A stretch of 64,000 nucleotides of DNA from Pseudoduganella umbonata. GTDB lineage: Bacteria > Pseudomonadota > Gammaproteobacteria > Burkholderiales > Burkholderiaceae_D. Below the pieces are notes generated by a model. The model was not told where the DNA came from, did no database searches, and saw only the letters and a list, made by a program, of their open reading frames with translations. The stretch is from NCBI RefSeq assembly GCF_014192225.1, contig NZ_JACHXS010000008.1, positions 248,001 through 312,000 on the forward strand. Reading direction: 5' to 3'. A program made the position numbers and the translations under genes. Of this stretch, positions 18,363 through 30,090 are shown one piece after another. Numbering within the stretch: position 1 is the first letter of the stretch; every line of letters starts with the position of its first letter.

Positions 18363-19192
18363 CGGTTCTCCATGGCTTGCGCCAGCACGCCGGCCTTCGT
18401 CAGGCCGCCGGCCGCCGGCGCGGCCCACCAGTAATTGACCATGGCATTCAGCACGCCGATCGATTCGACGTGATGCCACCACAGCGAGGGAATGTACAGC
18501 GCGTCGCCGGGTTCCAGCTCCGCGACGATGGCGTGCTCCAGCGCTTCGCGGAATTTCGGAAAGCGCCCGAAGTCGGGCGCGCGGAACGCCACGAGGCTGA
18601 TCGGCGTCGGGGTCGGCGCAAAGTCGAGCGGGCCGAGGTACAGGTTGGCCACCTGCTCCGGCGGGAACAGCGTGAAGCGGCGCCTGCCGCCGACGACGCA
18701 GGCGAGATTGTGCGACTCGTCGAAATGCGCCGGCGTGATCACCTCGTTGCCGAGCCACAGCCGCGGCGCCACCGCCGGGTCCCTCAGTTGCTCCATCGGC
18801 GGCGCGCGGTTTTCCGTTGGGAAGCCGGGCAGCACGTCATCCAGCAACGCGCTTTGCATCGCCACCGCCGGCGCGGCCGGAAACTGCGAATAGCGCGCCA
18901 CCTGTTCGAGCACGGCCGCCACCGTGCGCTTGCTGCGCACGAAGTTGAAACCCTTCATGTCGGGCGAATAGAACAGCCGGCCCCGCGCCTCCGGCGGCAT
19001 CAGCACGGTATCCGAGACCCCGCCACGCTCGAAGTGCAGCAGGTAGCGGCACAGCGCCTCCGGCGACTTGCGCGCCTGCGCCACGGCGGGCCAGTGATCG
19101 ACGCAGCCGCGCAATACCACCGGCCGCTGCGCCGCCAGCGCAGCGGCCCAGCTTTCGCGCGTCATGTCGCCGATCTCGTTACAGGGGTTCAT
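18359..19192 (-). CDS. Cupin-like (JmjC-related) domain protein
   Basis: A 277-residue protein of the cupin_8/FIH-like group: VVLRGCVDHWPAV, the iron-ligand region TPAHFDESHNLACVVGG, RRFTLFPPEQVANLYLGPLD, and GDALYIPSLWWHHVES with the distal His. Such proteins are commonly encoded beside TonB-dependent receptors in polysaccharide-use loci; their substrate is unknown. AGGAA precedes the chosen ATG; a longer start at 19204 has no such site. It is coupled to the chitinase gene by a 4-base overlap. Confidence 0.8.
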   Translation of the reverse strand: MNPCNEIGDMTRESWAAALAAQRPVVLRGCVDHWPAVAQARKSPEALCRYLLHFERGGVSDTVLMPPEARGRLFYSPDMKGFNFVRSKRTVAAVLEQVARYSQFPAAPAVAMQSALLDDVLPGFPTENRAPPMEQLRDPAVAPRLWLGNEVITPAHFDESHNLACVVGGRRRFTLFPPEQVANLYLGPLDFAPTPTPISLVAFRAPDFGRFPKFREALEHAIVAELEPGDALYIPSLWWHHVESIGVLNAMVNYWWAAPAAGGLTKAGVLAQAMENR

Positions 19193-19230
19193 GTTTCCTG
19201 GCATCACCACAGCAGTGTTGTAAAAAAATC

Positions 19231-19280
19231 GGGGACTGTCCCTCCCGGAGGGACTGTCCCTCCCGGGGGGACTGTCCCCG
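19231..19280. repeat. Tandem GGGACTGTCCC palindromes
   Basis: Three copies of GGGACTGTCCC separated by CTCCCGG-type linkers lie between the TonB receptor stop and the cupin gene. Read on the minus strand they can form strong hairpins and are followed by seven T residues (19222-19228), so they may also attenuate or terminate receptor transcription. Confidence 0.65.
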
Positions 19281-19315
19281 ACTTCACCGACTTCATGCCA
19301 TATTTCTGCGATCGA

Positions 19316-22114
19316 TCAATACTTGAACCGCAGGCCGGCGTAGTACTGCGCGCCGTTCGAGTAGAAGCGGCCCGGCTGATCCTTGTTGTACACGTAGTTC
19401 TTCAGGATCGGCTCGTTCAGGTTCTGCCCGCTTACGGTGAGGATGACGTTCTTCGTGATGTTCCAGTTCAGCGAGGCCGACAGCTGCCCCACCGCGTCCT
19501 GGTACAGCGGCGTGCCGCGGTCCTGGGCGGCCAGGTAGGACGAACGCCACGCGTAGCCGATGCGCACGTTGAAGCGCTCGTTCTCGAAGAAGGCGCCGAC
19601 GTTGGCGGTGGTCTTCGAGGCGCCCAGCATGTCGCACGGGTCGGACGACGTCATCGTCTGCGTCGCGGGGCAACTGCCGAAATCCTGCTTCGAATCCGAC
19701 AGGGTCACGTTGCCATCCACGCCGAAGCCCGCGCCCAGCGGCATCTGCAGCGCCAGTTCGATGCCCTTCACGTTCGCATCCACGTTGATCGGCGACGTGA
19801 TCGTGTAGGTGGCGAAGGTCGGCTGGCCCGACTGCTGCGATGCGCGGCTGTCGATGAACGTGCCGGTGCTGGAGCCGTAGCCCACGTAGTTGTGCAGGTC
19901 CATGTAGAACAGGCCCACGGATGCCAGCGCGCGCGGCGCGAAGTACCACTGCACGGTTGCATCGAGGTTGTTCGACAGCGTGGGTTTCAGTGCCGCGTTG
20001 CCGCCGTTGCCGGTATGCGTTTCATCGGTCAGCGACACGGTGCCGCCCAGCGCGCCGAAGTCCGGCCGCGTCATCGTGCGCGAGGCGCCGAAGCGCGCCA
20101 CCACGTCGCTGCGCACGTCGAAGCGCAGGTTCAGGCTCGGCAGGATCTCGGTGTGGTTGTTCTCGATGCGCGTCTGCTGCACGAAGCCGCCCCACGGGAA
20201 CGAAGGCAGGTTCCCGCCCGGCAGCTGGTTCGGCAGGATCTGGTAGCCGTTCGACTCGCCTTCGGTGCGCACCACGCGCACGCCGACGTTGCCGCTCCAG
20301 CCTTCGCCTTCCAGCTCGGACGACACGTAGGCGGCCTTGGTCTTCTCCGTCAGGTTGAACATGTCCGGATAGTAGATGCGCTCGGCGCTGCGGTTCGAGT
20401 GTTCGGCGCCCCATGCCTGCAGGATGGCCGGATCCAGTTCCCACACGTTGCGCGGGAAGTCGCCGCCCAGGTCCTTGCCGAAATCGCCCGGGTACGTGTT
20501 GCCGTTCCAGGCCGGGTTGGTGTTGGCGGTGCCGGGTTCCGTGTTGGCCCAGTTCGGCCCCTGCGAGATCGCGAAGTTGCTGCGCTTGTGGTCGGTGCCG
20601 CGCAGGCCGAACTTGATTTCCTTGAAGGTGTCGTTGTCGAGGCGGAAGGCGGCGTCGATCTGGCCGTAGGTTTCCTCGTCAGACGTGGTGGCCGGGCTGT
20701 AGCCGAACACCCAGTCCAGTACCGTGCCGGTGAACACGGACGTGTCGATGCTGGGGAACTTCACCGTGGCCGGCGAGCCCAGGCCGTTCAGCTGGTAGCT
20801 GACGCCGGAGTTGTTCACGTCGCCCTCGTACACGCCCTGCGACGGCGTGGCACCGGTACCGCGGGTCTTGCCGATCAGGCCGGAAATGGTCAGCTGGTCG
20901 TTGACGCGCCACTTGCCGTTCAGGTCGAGGAACTCCGATTTCGCATAGGCGCCTTCGCGCACGATGTCGTCGACGATGCCGTAGCGCAGCGGCGCGGTGG
21001 CGGTACCCTTGTTGCTGTAGCTGACCGAGGTCAGCGTGCCGTTACGCACCGTGTACGAATCGGGCACCACGTTGCCGCCGATGGCACCGCTGCCATTCAT
21101 GTCGGTCATGTAGTTGCGGTTGTAGTTCGACGCTTCCAGCTTCGAATTGAAGTACGTGGCTTCCACCGACAGGTCGCGCGATGGCTTGATCTGCGCGGCC
21201 ACCAGGCCGCCCTTGCGGTGGCGTTCCTGCGTGAACAGCGAGGAGCCGATCAGGCGCGGGTACCACACGTTGGCGAGATCCGGGCGCGCCTGCGCCAGCG
21301 GGCTGTTGGCGCCGATCTGCGTGTACTGCAGCAGTTCCTGGCCGTCGCGGCGCAGGCTGCGCTTCTCGGAGAAGCCCTGCAGCATCACGCCGAAGGTATT
21401 GGTGGCGTTCTTCCAGTTGACCAGGCCGGAGAATTGCGGGTCGGTCTTCTCGGCCAGCGTGGAGTACACGGCCTGCACCGAGCCTTCCAGCGTCAGCTGT
21501 TCCTTGAAGTCGAGCGGGCGGCGCGTGATCACGTCGATCGAGCCGGCGGCGCCGCCTTCGACCATGTCGGCGGTCGCCGCCTTGCGGACGATGACCTGGC
21601 CGACGATCTCGGAAGGCAGCAGCGAATACGACGTGGTGCGGCCGACGGCGCCGCCCACCTGGTCGAGGACGAACCAGTCGCCGGACGACACGGCATGGCC
21701 GTTGATCGTGGTCTGGGTCAGGCTGGGCGCGGTGCCGCGCAGGCTGACGCGGTCGTTCTCGTCAAAGCCGCCGGAACCGGCCGCGGAGGAGCTGATGTTC
21801 ACGCCGGGCAGGCGCTGCAGCGAGTCGGCCACGTTCTTGTCCGGCATCTTGCCGACGTCTTCGGCGGTGATGACCTCGACGTTGGCGGCGGCATTGCGCT
21901 TGACCGCCAGCGACTGCTGCAGCGCGGCGCGGATACCGGTGACGATCACCCGTTCCGGCTCGGCCTGCGGCACACCGCCCTGGTCCGCGGACTGCTGTGC
22001 GTGTGCCGTGCCGGCGATGCCCAGCACGAGGATCGCGGCAGCGGCCGCCGCTGGCGTGAGACGGTTGGTGGCCGGGCGGTGCTGGTGTTGTTGTGGTGCC
22101 TGGATGCGCTTCAT
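19316..22114 (-). CDS. TonB-dependent outer-membrane receptor, likely for chito-oligosaccharides
   Basis: A 932-residue receptor. A signal region ends near AHA. The plug starts with the TonB-box-like PERVIVTGIR and includes RNAAANVEVITAEDVGKMPD, VADSLQRLPGVNI, VSLRGTAPSLTQTTINGH and GGAAGSIDVITRRPLDF. The barrel ends GAQYYAGLRFKY with a terminal aromatic residue, as expected. It belongs to the Caulobacter/Xanthomonas-type receptors used for polysaccharide breakdown products. Neighbouring cupin, chitinase and GntR genes point to chito-oligomers as cargo. It is transcribed divergently from the GntR gene. Confidence 0.9.
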   Translation of the reverse strand: MKRIQAPQQHQHRPATNRLTPAAAAAAILVLGIAGTAHAQQSADQGGVPQAEPERVIVTGIRAALQQSLAVKRNAAANVEVITAEDVGKMPDKNVADSLQRLPGVNISSSAAGSGGFDENDRVSLRGTAPSLTQTTINGHAVSSGDWFVLDQVGGAVGRTTSYSLLPSEIVGQVIVRKAATADMVEGGAAGSIDVITRRPLDFKEQLTLEGSVQAVYSTLAEKTDPQFSGLVNWKNATNTFGVMLQGFSEKRSLRRDGQELLQYTQIGANSPLAQARPDLANVWYPRLIGSSLFTQERHRKGGLVAAQIKPSRDLSVEATYFNSKLEASNYNRNYMTDMNGSGAIGGNVVPDSYTVRNGTLTSVSYSNKGTATAPLRYGIVDDIVREGAYAKSEFLDLNGKWRVNDQLTISGLIGKTRGTGATPSQGVYEGDVNNSGVSYQLNGLGSPATVKFPSIDTSVFTGTVLDWVFGYSPATTSDEETYGQIDAAFRLDNDTFKEIKFGLRGTDHKRSNFAISQGPNWANTEPGTANTNPAWNGNTYPGDFGKDLGGDFPRNVWELDPAILQAWGAEHSNRSAERIYYPDMFNLTEKTKAAYVSSELEGEGWSGNVGVRVVRTEGESNGYQILPNQLPGGNLPSFPWGGFVQQTRIENNHTEILPSLNLRFDVRSDVVARFGASRTMTRPDFGALGGTVSLTDETHTGNGGNAALKPTLSNNLDATVQWYFAPRALASVGLFYMDLHNYVGYGSSTGTFIDSRASQQSGQPTFATYTITSPINVDANVKGIELALQMPLGAGFGVDGNVTLSDSKQDFGSCPATQTMTSSDPCDMLGASKTTANVGAFFENERFNVRIGYAWRSSYLAAQDRGTPLYQDAVGQLSASLNWNITKNVILTVSGQNLNEPILKNYVYNKDQPGRFYSNGAQYYAGLRFKY

Positions 22115-22262
22115 TTACTCCCCCTTGATGAGGGCCCGTCGTGGTGCCGGGCCGGTCGTTTCGTGATTCCGTGCGCGCCGCACCGCCGGTACGCCGCCAA
22201 CGGTACAGCTGCAAAGCTGCTACCTCTTACAAACCAATCGAGCGCCAATATAACGCCAACCA

Positions 22263-22416
22263 ATACCAGAACACTACCAATTTCCTTCTTTTTTTATAAT
22301 GTTGTATCAGGAATACATACCACTTACCGTCAAAATGCCCCCAGATAGCGCTAACTCCCCGTAGCTGCCGCCTTGCTGGCATGCGGACCGCTTTATGTAT
22401 GGTCTTTTTTTGGTAT
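22263..22416. promoter_or_regulatory. Divergent promoter region with TGGTAT-type half-sites
   Basis: The 373-base gap between the TonB receptor and the second GntR gene holds ATACCA at 22263-22268 and 22317-22322, TGGTCT at 22400-22405 and TGGTAT at 22411-22416. These match the half-sites before nagK. The gap is AT-rich near 22280-22320. Probable operators for one or both GntR proteins. Confidence 0.5.
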
Positions 22417-22487
22417 TATCGACGCCGCCATTCCCTGGTCGTTCCGGCCAGGCCCATAACGCGAACGGACGATTCGGGGAGAACACA

Positions 22488-23225
22488 TTGACTTCGCTGG
22501 CGGACATCATGCGCGGCATGCGGCAGACGGGGCTGCCGCTGTACCAGCAATTGCAGCGGGCGCTGCGCGAAGCGGTGGACAAGCGCATCTTCGGCCCCGA
22601 GGAAGCGTTGCCGGCCGAGCGGCAACTGGCGGCCGACCTGGCGATTTCGCGGATCACGGTGCGCAAGGCCATCGACGGCCTGGTCGACGAAGGCCTGCTG
22701 GTGCGCCGCCCCGGCTCGGGCAATTTCATCAACACCCGCATCGAGAAGAATTTTGCGAAGCTGACCTCTTTTTCGGAAGATATCCGTGCGCGCGGCCGCA
22801 TCCCGCACAGCGTGTGGCTGAAGCGGTCGGAAGGCACGGTGACCCCGGAAGAGGCGCTGCGCCTGCGGCTGTCGCCCGGCGCGCCGGTGTACCGCTTCAA
22901 CCGGATCCGCTTTGCCGACGACGTGCCGATGTGCCTCGAATACGCGACGATCGTCGCCACCGCCCTGCCCTCGCTCGACGCGGTGGATGTGTCGATGTAC
23001 GAAGCGCTGGAGAAGACCGGCCACCGCCCGGTGCGCGCGCTGCAGCGCCTGTCCGCGCTGCTGCTCAATGCCGAGCAGGCGCAGTTGCTGCACACGCGCG
23101 AAGGCGACGCCGGCCTGGCCGTCGAGCGCCTCGGCTTCCTGCGCGACGGTCGCGCGGTGGAATTCTGCCGCTCGATCTTCCGCGGCGACATGTACGATTT
23201 CGTGGCGGAGCTGAGCACGCCGTAG
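22488..23225 (+). CDS. GntR-family regulator with UTRA domain, second copy
   Basis: A 245-residue HutC-type regulator: winged helix with LPLYQQLQRALREAVDKR, LPAERQLAADLAISRITVRK and GSGNFINTR, then a UTRA domain ending FRGDMYDFVAEL. It is a paralogue of the regulator in the nag operon. A TTG start at 22488 is chosen because GGGGAG lies six bases upstream; starting earlier would place coding sequence over the TGGTAT half-sites. It likely controls the divergent receptor-cupin-chitinase transcript. Confidence 0.85.
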   Translation: MTSLADIMRGMRQTGLPLYQQLQRALREAVDKRIFGPEEALPAERQLAADLAISRITVRKAIDGLVDEGLLVRRPGSGNFINTRIEKNFAKLTSFSEDIRARGRIPHSVWLKRSEGTVTPEEALRLRLSPGAPVYRFNRIRFADDVPMCLEYATIVATALPSLDAVDVSMYEALEKTGHRPVRALQRLSALLLNAEQAQLLHTREGDAGLAVERLGFLRDGRAVEFCRSIFRGDMYDFVAELSTP

Positions 23226-23245
23226 CGGGCCGCCCCGCCGTTCCC

Positions 23246-24703
23246 TCAGGGCTTTGTCACGTCGCTGCCTGGTGGCTGCGCCGGCGCCGCCGCCTGCATC
23301 CGCCGGTGCACGTTGACGCCGCGATCGCCAGTGACCATCAACGCCGTCACGGCGCCCGTCGCATCGCGCGTGAAATCCACGGTCGTCAGGCTGTCGCCGA
23401 TCAGGAAGCCATCGGCCTTGTAGTGGCGCAGCGGCATGGGCGGCCTGCTGGTGCGCTGCATCGACAGCGAGCCGCCGTCCGGGCGCACCGTCAGGCTGGT
23501 CTTGTCGTCGATCCGATAGACGCCGGCATAGGCGGCCAGCGTTGCCGTGTCCAGTTTCGCATTGGAAGGTTGCGGCAATGGTTTGCCGGCGATCCGCATG
23601 GCCACCTGGCGCGTCAGCTTGTCGAGCGGCGCGGCGCCCGCGCCCGCCTCGTTATTTGCCAGCACGGCCACGTAGATGCGCTCGTTCGGCAGCCACACCG
23701 CATCGGTGGCGAAACCGTTGATATTCCCCCCATGGAAGACCAGCGGCGTGCCGTGGAGCTGGCCGACGAACCAGCCGTAGCCATACGGGCCGGCCTTGCC
23801 GTCGGCCAGCGTGAACGGCGTGAAGGCGCGCCGCAGCGTTTCCGGCCGTACCAGCTTGCCGTCGGCCAGCGCCGCCTGCCAGCGCGCCAGGTCGTCCACG
23901 TTCGAGACCAGCGCACCGGCCGCGTACGGCCAGGCCATGCTGAGCGGTTCGGCCGGCCGCGGGTGGCCGTCGCGCACGCCGTAACCCGGCACCGGCTTCA
24001 ACGCCGGGCCGCTGCCCTCATAGCCGGTATGCGCCATGCCGAGCGGCTTGAAGATGCGTTCTTCCAGGAAGCGGGCGTATGACTGGCCGGACACCTTCTC
24101 GATGATCGCGCCGAGCAGGAAGTAGCCCGAGTTGTTGTAGCTGAACGCGCTGCCGGGCGCGGATTCGGGCGTGTCGTTCTTGAAGTAGTCGATGCCCTGA
24201 GCGACGCTGACGTCGCGCATCATCACCTCGCCGAAATCCTTCTTGCTGGTGTAGCTGACGATGCCCGAGGTATGCGTCAGCAGGTGCTCGACGGTGACCA
24301 CCCTGCCGCCCGTCGGGTAGTCGGGCAGGAAGCGCGTGATGTCGTCGGAAAGCGCCAGCCTGCCCTCGTCGGCCAGCATCAGGATGCCGACGGCCGTGAA
24401 CTGCTTGGTGATCGAACCGAGGCGCAGCACCGCTTGCGGCGCCAGCGGCTGCTTCGCGGCCACGTCGGCCAGGCCGTAGGCCTTGCGGAACACGGTCTTG
24501 CCATCCTTCGTGGCGATGACGGTGACACCGGGCGCATCGGCCCTGAAATGCGGCGCGAGCAGCGCATCGATGCCGGCGGCCAGCGGCTCCTGCGCGGTCC
24601 GGACCGGCGCGGTACGGACGGGATCGGACTGGGCGGCGGCGAACGGCGCCTGCAGGCACAGGGCGGAAAGGACAATGACGGCGGCGGCGGAACGCTGGAA
24701 CAT
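23246..24703 (-). CDS. Serine hydrolase of the beta-lactamase / class C family
   Basis: A 485-residue secreted protein with signal peptide (MFQRSAAAVIVLSALCL ... AAAQ). Active-site motifs are SITKQF (SxxK nucleophile and base), YNNSGY (YxN-type) and HGGNINGF (replacing KTG). A C-terminal ~100-residue domain (LAAYAGVYRID...) is typical of esterase/peptidase relatives. It may act on D-amino-acid peptides or esters; beta-lactamase activity cannot be claimed. It lies downstream of the M16 peptidase on the same strand but behind that gene's terminator. Confidence 0.8.
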   Translation of the reverse strand: MFQRSAAAVIVLSALCLQAPFAAAQSDPVRTAPVRTAQEPLAAGIDALLAPHFRADAPGVTVIATKDGKTVFRKAYGLADVAAKQPLAPQAVLRLGSITKQFTAVGILMLADEGRLALSDDITRFLPDYPTGGRVVTVEHLLTHTSGIVSYTSKKDFGEVMMRDVSVAQGIDYFKNDTPESAPGSAFSYNNSGYFLLGAIIEKVSGQSYARFLEERIFKPLGMAHTGYEGSGPALKPVPGYGVRDGHPRPAEPLSMAWPYAAGALVSNVDDLARWQAALADGKLVRPETLRRAFTPFTLADGKAGPYGYGWFVGQLHGTPLVFHGGNINGFATDAVWLPNERIYVAVLANNEAGAGAAPLDKLTRQVAMRIAGKPLPQPSNAKLDTATLAAYAGVYRIDDKTSLTVRPDGGSLSMQRTSRPPMPLRHYKADGFLIGDSLTTVDFTRDATGAVTALMVTGDRGVNVHRRMQAAAPAQPPGSDVTKP

Positions 24704-24796
24704 GGTTTTTCCCGAAGTGTAGAAAAACACATCGTAGTGCTTGCCGCCGCGGATGCATGCGCCTTGCGACGAACGGGCGTATGGCGCGACGGGATG

Positions 24797-24847
24797 AAAA
24801 AAACGGGGCGCCGCCGCAGGTCGCGAACGACCCGCGGCGGCGCCCCG
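24797..24847 (-). terminator. Rho-independent terminator after the M16 peptidase gene
   Basis: On the minus strand a long stem (GGGGCGCCGCCGC paired with GCGGCGGCGCCCC, with an inner GGTCG/CGACC stem) is followed by seven T residues. It begins about 12 bases after the peptidase stop codon. Confidence 0.9.
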
Positions 24848-24858
24848 CGCTACCACTC

Positions 24859-27579
<2,721 letters not shown>

Positions 27580-27650
27580 GTGGTTTCGCTTGTCGCGTTG
27601 GCAAAACCACATCGTACGCCGTCCGTGCACGGCGTGGAAGGGACTGGCTT

Positions 27651-27962
27651 CTATCGCCTGTCGGCGGGTTCCGGCACCGAGCAGGCGTCGACCACCTGCA
27701 GCTTGTTGTCGACGGCGAACTGCTTGACGAAGTGATAGGCCATCGGCTCGATGTCCTTCAGGGTTTCATCGACGACGACGGCCTTGACGCCATTGATCAT
27801 GGTCGGCCGCACCAGCGGCGAGTACTGCAGGTGGGCATTGCGGCCGCCGGTACCCGCGGGCCGGAAGCATGACATCACACCGCACAGGCGATCGGCCCAG
27901 TCGCTGGGACGAAACTGCTTGCCGTCGGTGGTAAGCCCAAGAATGAAGAACTCGCTGGCCAT
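27651..27962 (-). CDS. DUF3579 family protein
   Basis: A 103-residue protein matching DUF3579, a betaproteobacterial family of unknown function: MASEFFILGLTTDGKQFRPS, DWADRLCGVMSCF, YSPLVRPT, KAVVVDETLKDIEPMAYHFV. Soluble, no signal peptide. It stands alone upstream of the M16 gene. Confidence 0.8.
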   Translation of the reverse strand: MASEFFILGLTTDGKQFRPSDWADRLCGVMSCFRPAGTGGRNAHLQYSPLVRPTMINGVKAVVVDETLKDIEPMAYHFVKQFAVDNKLQVVDACSVPEPADRR

Positions 27963-28008
27963 AGGCTAAGAAACTGGTACGTGGCAGAGGTACTGGAAAA
28001 TGCGCTGA

Positions 28009-28068
28009 AATTCACGCTGAAATTCACGCTGAAATACGCGCTGAAAATGAAGCTGAAAAACACGCCGG
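28009..28068. repeat. 12-bp tandem repeat, five copies
   Basis: The unit GCTGAAATTCAC occurs twice perfectly and then three times with changes. It lies in the 322-base gap (27963-28284) between DUF3579 and the CobD-like gene. The remainder of that gap shows no gene I can support. Confidence 0.8.
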
Positions 28069-28284
28069 ACAACGCGCTGAGTATTATATCTTATAGAAGA
28101 CTTGGACACCGCAGTACCCGACCGCGCCGGATGGATTTTCGAATAATGAACGTTCATGCGCCACCCCCGCCGCGTGCCGGCTTGCGCACGGCAAGCGTGC
28201 GAGCGCATTGTAAGCCGGTTCGCCCGATCGCGGTTTTCCGCATGGGCGCGATGTCCAGCGCGTCCATGCTGGCCAGTTTGGGCA

Positions 28285-29244
28285 TCAGCCAAGTGCCATC
28301 GCGCCGGACATCAACAGCAGCAGCAGCATCCACAGCAGCAGCGCGCGCCAGACCAGGCCCACGGTACTCTGCAGTGCGCGCACCGTGGGCTCGTCGCCGG
28401 GCAGCGTTTCCACTTCGACATCGCTGATATCGACAGTCGCGGCATCGGCCGGCACCACCTTCGCGGCGTTCTCCTGCGGCGTGCCGAGGCGCACGCCCAT
28501 GGCGCCGCCGCCGGCGGCCAGGATGATGCCGATCGCTTCGTCGCGCCAGCGATGGGCGAAGTTGCGCCATGCGTAGATCGCGTCCTCGAAGTTGCCGACC
28601 ACGGCGAAGGCCACGGCCGTCAGGCGCGCGGGAACCCAGTCGATCCAGTAGAACGCCTTCGCGGCGAACTGGCCGAACGCTTCGTTCTTCATGTGATCCG
28701 GTTCGTTCCAGGCACGCGCCAGGTATTCGGACACGCGGTACATCACGGCGGCAGCGGGGCCCAGCGGCAGCAGGAACCAGAAGAACACGCCGAACACATT
28801 GCGGTGCGTGGTGATCAGGGCCTTTTCGACGGCGACGCGGGCGATCTCGTTCGCTTCCAGTCCCACCGTATCCTGCTTCGTCCATTCGGCCAGCAGCGCG
28901 CGGGCCGCGGCTTCGTCGCCCGCGTTCAGCGCCAGCTGGATCGACGTGAAATAGTGGCTGTAGTGGCGAAAGCCCAGGGTCAGGTAGACGATCAGCACGT
29001 TCCATGCGAACGCGGCCAGGATCAGGTTATAACGCAGCAGTACCCAGTAGATCAGCCCGGTAGGCACCATCAGCGCCGCCATCACCAGGAACCACCCCAT
29101 GCGGCCGTGGGTTGCCTGGCCCGCGTTGAACCAGGTTTCCATGCGCACCGCGAACAGCTTGATGTTGGCGTAGATCGGGTTATCCGCGCGCAGCGGCTTC
29201 ATTTGCTCGAGCAGCAGCGCGCAGAGAATCGAAAGAAATGTCAT
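28285..29244 (-). CDS. CobD/CbiB-like (AmpE-like) inner-membrane protein
   Basis: A 319-residue membrane protein with helices near residues 48-85, 150-170 and the C-terminus (LLLWMLLLLLMSGAMALG). Motifs such as RHYSHYFTSIQLALNAGDE, YWIDWVPARLTAVAFAVVG and FEDAIYAWRNFA match the CobD/CbiB superfamily as found in Burkholderiales. No cobalamin genes are near, so a biosynthetic role is doubtful. Its start is 36 bases after the end of the NUDIX gene, so both may be co-transcribed. Confidence 0.75.
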   Translation of the reverse strand: MTFLSILCALLLEQMKPLRADNPIYANIKLFAVRMETWFNAGQATHGRMGWFLVMAALMVPTGLIYWVLLRYNLILAAFAWNVLIVYLTLGFRHYSHYFTSIQLALNAGDEAAARALLAEWTKQDTVGLEANEIARVAVEKALITTHRNVFGVFFWFLLPLGPAAAVMYRVSEYLARAWNEPDHMKNEAFGQFAAKAFYWIDWVPARLTAVAFAVVGNFEDAIYAWRNFAHRWRDEAIGIILAAGGGAMGVRLGTPQENAAKVVPADAATVDISDVEVETLPGDEPTVRALQSTVGLVWRALLLWMLLLLLMSGAMALG

Positions 29245-29280
29245 CTAAATCCCTTGGGGTGCAATGTGCGCTACGATAGC

Positions 29281-29964
29281 TTAAGCGCGCAAGAAATGAA
29301 ACAGATTGCGCAGCATGCCGGCGGTGGCGCCCCAGATGAAATGGCCCTCGTACGGCATGGTGTAGAACGTGCGTTTCGCCTGCCGGTTTTGCTCCCCGTC
29401 CGTGCCTGGCGGCGTCGCCGAACGCACCTCGTGATGGGCGCCGTCCATCAGGAAACGCAGCGGCACTTCGAAGATTTCGGCGACCTCGAACGGGTCCGCC
29501 TTGAGCTCGAACGGCGGCGCGACGAGACCGACGACCGGCGTCACCGCGTAGCCGGTACCCGTGTAATACAGCGGCAGCGTACCCAGGATCTCGATGTGCC
29601 GGCGATGCAGGCCGATCTCCTCTTCCGTTTCGCGCAGCGCGGTATCGACGGCATCGGCATCGTCATGTTCGGCGCGCCCGCCGGGAAAGGCCACCTGTCC
29701 GGCATGGTCGTTCAGGTGCGCGGTACGCTGCGTCAGCAGCACCGTGATGCCATGCGGGCGAAGCACCAGCGGCACCAGCACGGAGGCGGGCGTGGGGTTC
29801 GGCTTGACGGCACGCGATTCGTCCGCGGTCTCCGGCAGCCAGTCGAGCGGCCGTGCAAAGCGTTCGCGCAGCCAGCCGGGCGCCAGTCGCTCGTGCGGCA
29901 GCGCCGGTTCGCCGGCGATGGTGTCGATGGGGAGCTGCGCGGGATCGAAGAGCGGCTTGGCCAA
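29281..29964 (-). CDS. NUDIX CoA pyrophosphatase (NudL/YeaB type)
   Basis: A 227-residue NUDIX hydrolase. The UPF0035 signature LLTQRTAHLNDHAGQVAFPG is followed by the Nudix helix DTALRETEEEIGL. It would cleave CoA or its derivatives to phosphopantetheine and 3',5'-ADP. A TTG start at 29964 is preferred because CAGGAG lies six bases upstream. An in-frame ATG further upstream would run through the rplS terminator. Confidence 0.85.
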   Translation of the reverse strand: MAKPLFDPAQLPIDTIAGEPALPHERLAPGWLRERFARPLDWLPETADESRAVKPNPTPASVLVPLVLRPHGITVLLTQRTAHLNDHAGQVAFPGGRAEHDDADAVDTALRETEEEIGLHRRHIEILGTLPLYYTGTGYAVTPVVGLVAPPFELKADPFEVAEIFEVPLRFLMDGAHHEVRSATPPGTDGEQNRQAKRTFYTMPYEGHFIWGATAGMLRNLFHFLRA

Positions 29965-30013
29965 GGTGGTCTCCTGGAGGGGCGATACCGGCAGGTATGG
30001 GCAAAGGGGCAAT

Positions 30014-30039
30014 AAAAAAGGGTGCCGAGGCACCCTTTT
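30014..30039 (-). terminator. Terminator after rplS (possibly bidirectional)
   Basis: The stem AAGGGTGCC / GGCACCCTT with a two-base loop is flanked by A-rich and T-rich runs on both sides, closing the ribosomal operon on the minus strand. Confidence 0.88.
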
Positions 30040-30090
30040 CCAATAATCGACGACGACCTTCGCGGCAAGCTTCGCCGCGAAGAATGCCGA

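Noticed and set aside
18323..22348. A 1341-codon plus-strand open frame
   Set aside because: It is the complement of the TonB receptor and cupin genes; long antisense frames are expected at this GC content.
27981..28427. Amphipathic peptide (LKFTLKFTLK) from the 12-bp repeat
   Set aside because: It has only a GTG start and no ribosome-binding site, and it continues into antisense of the CobD-like gene; toxin-like nature cannot be supported.
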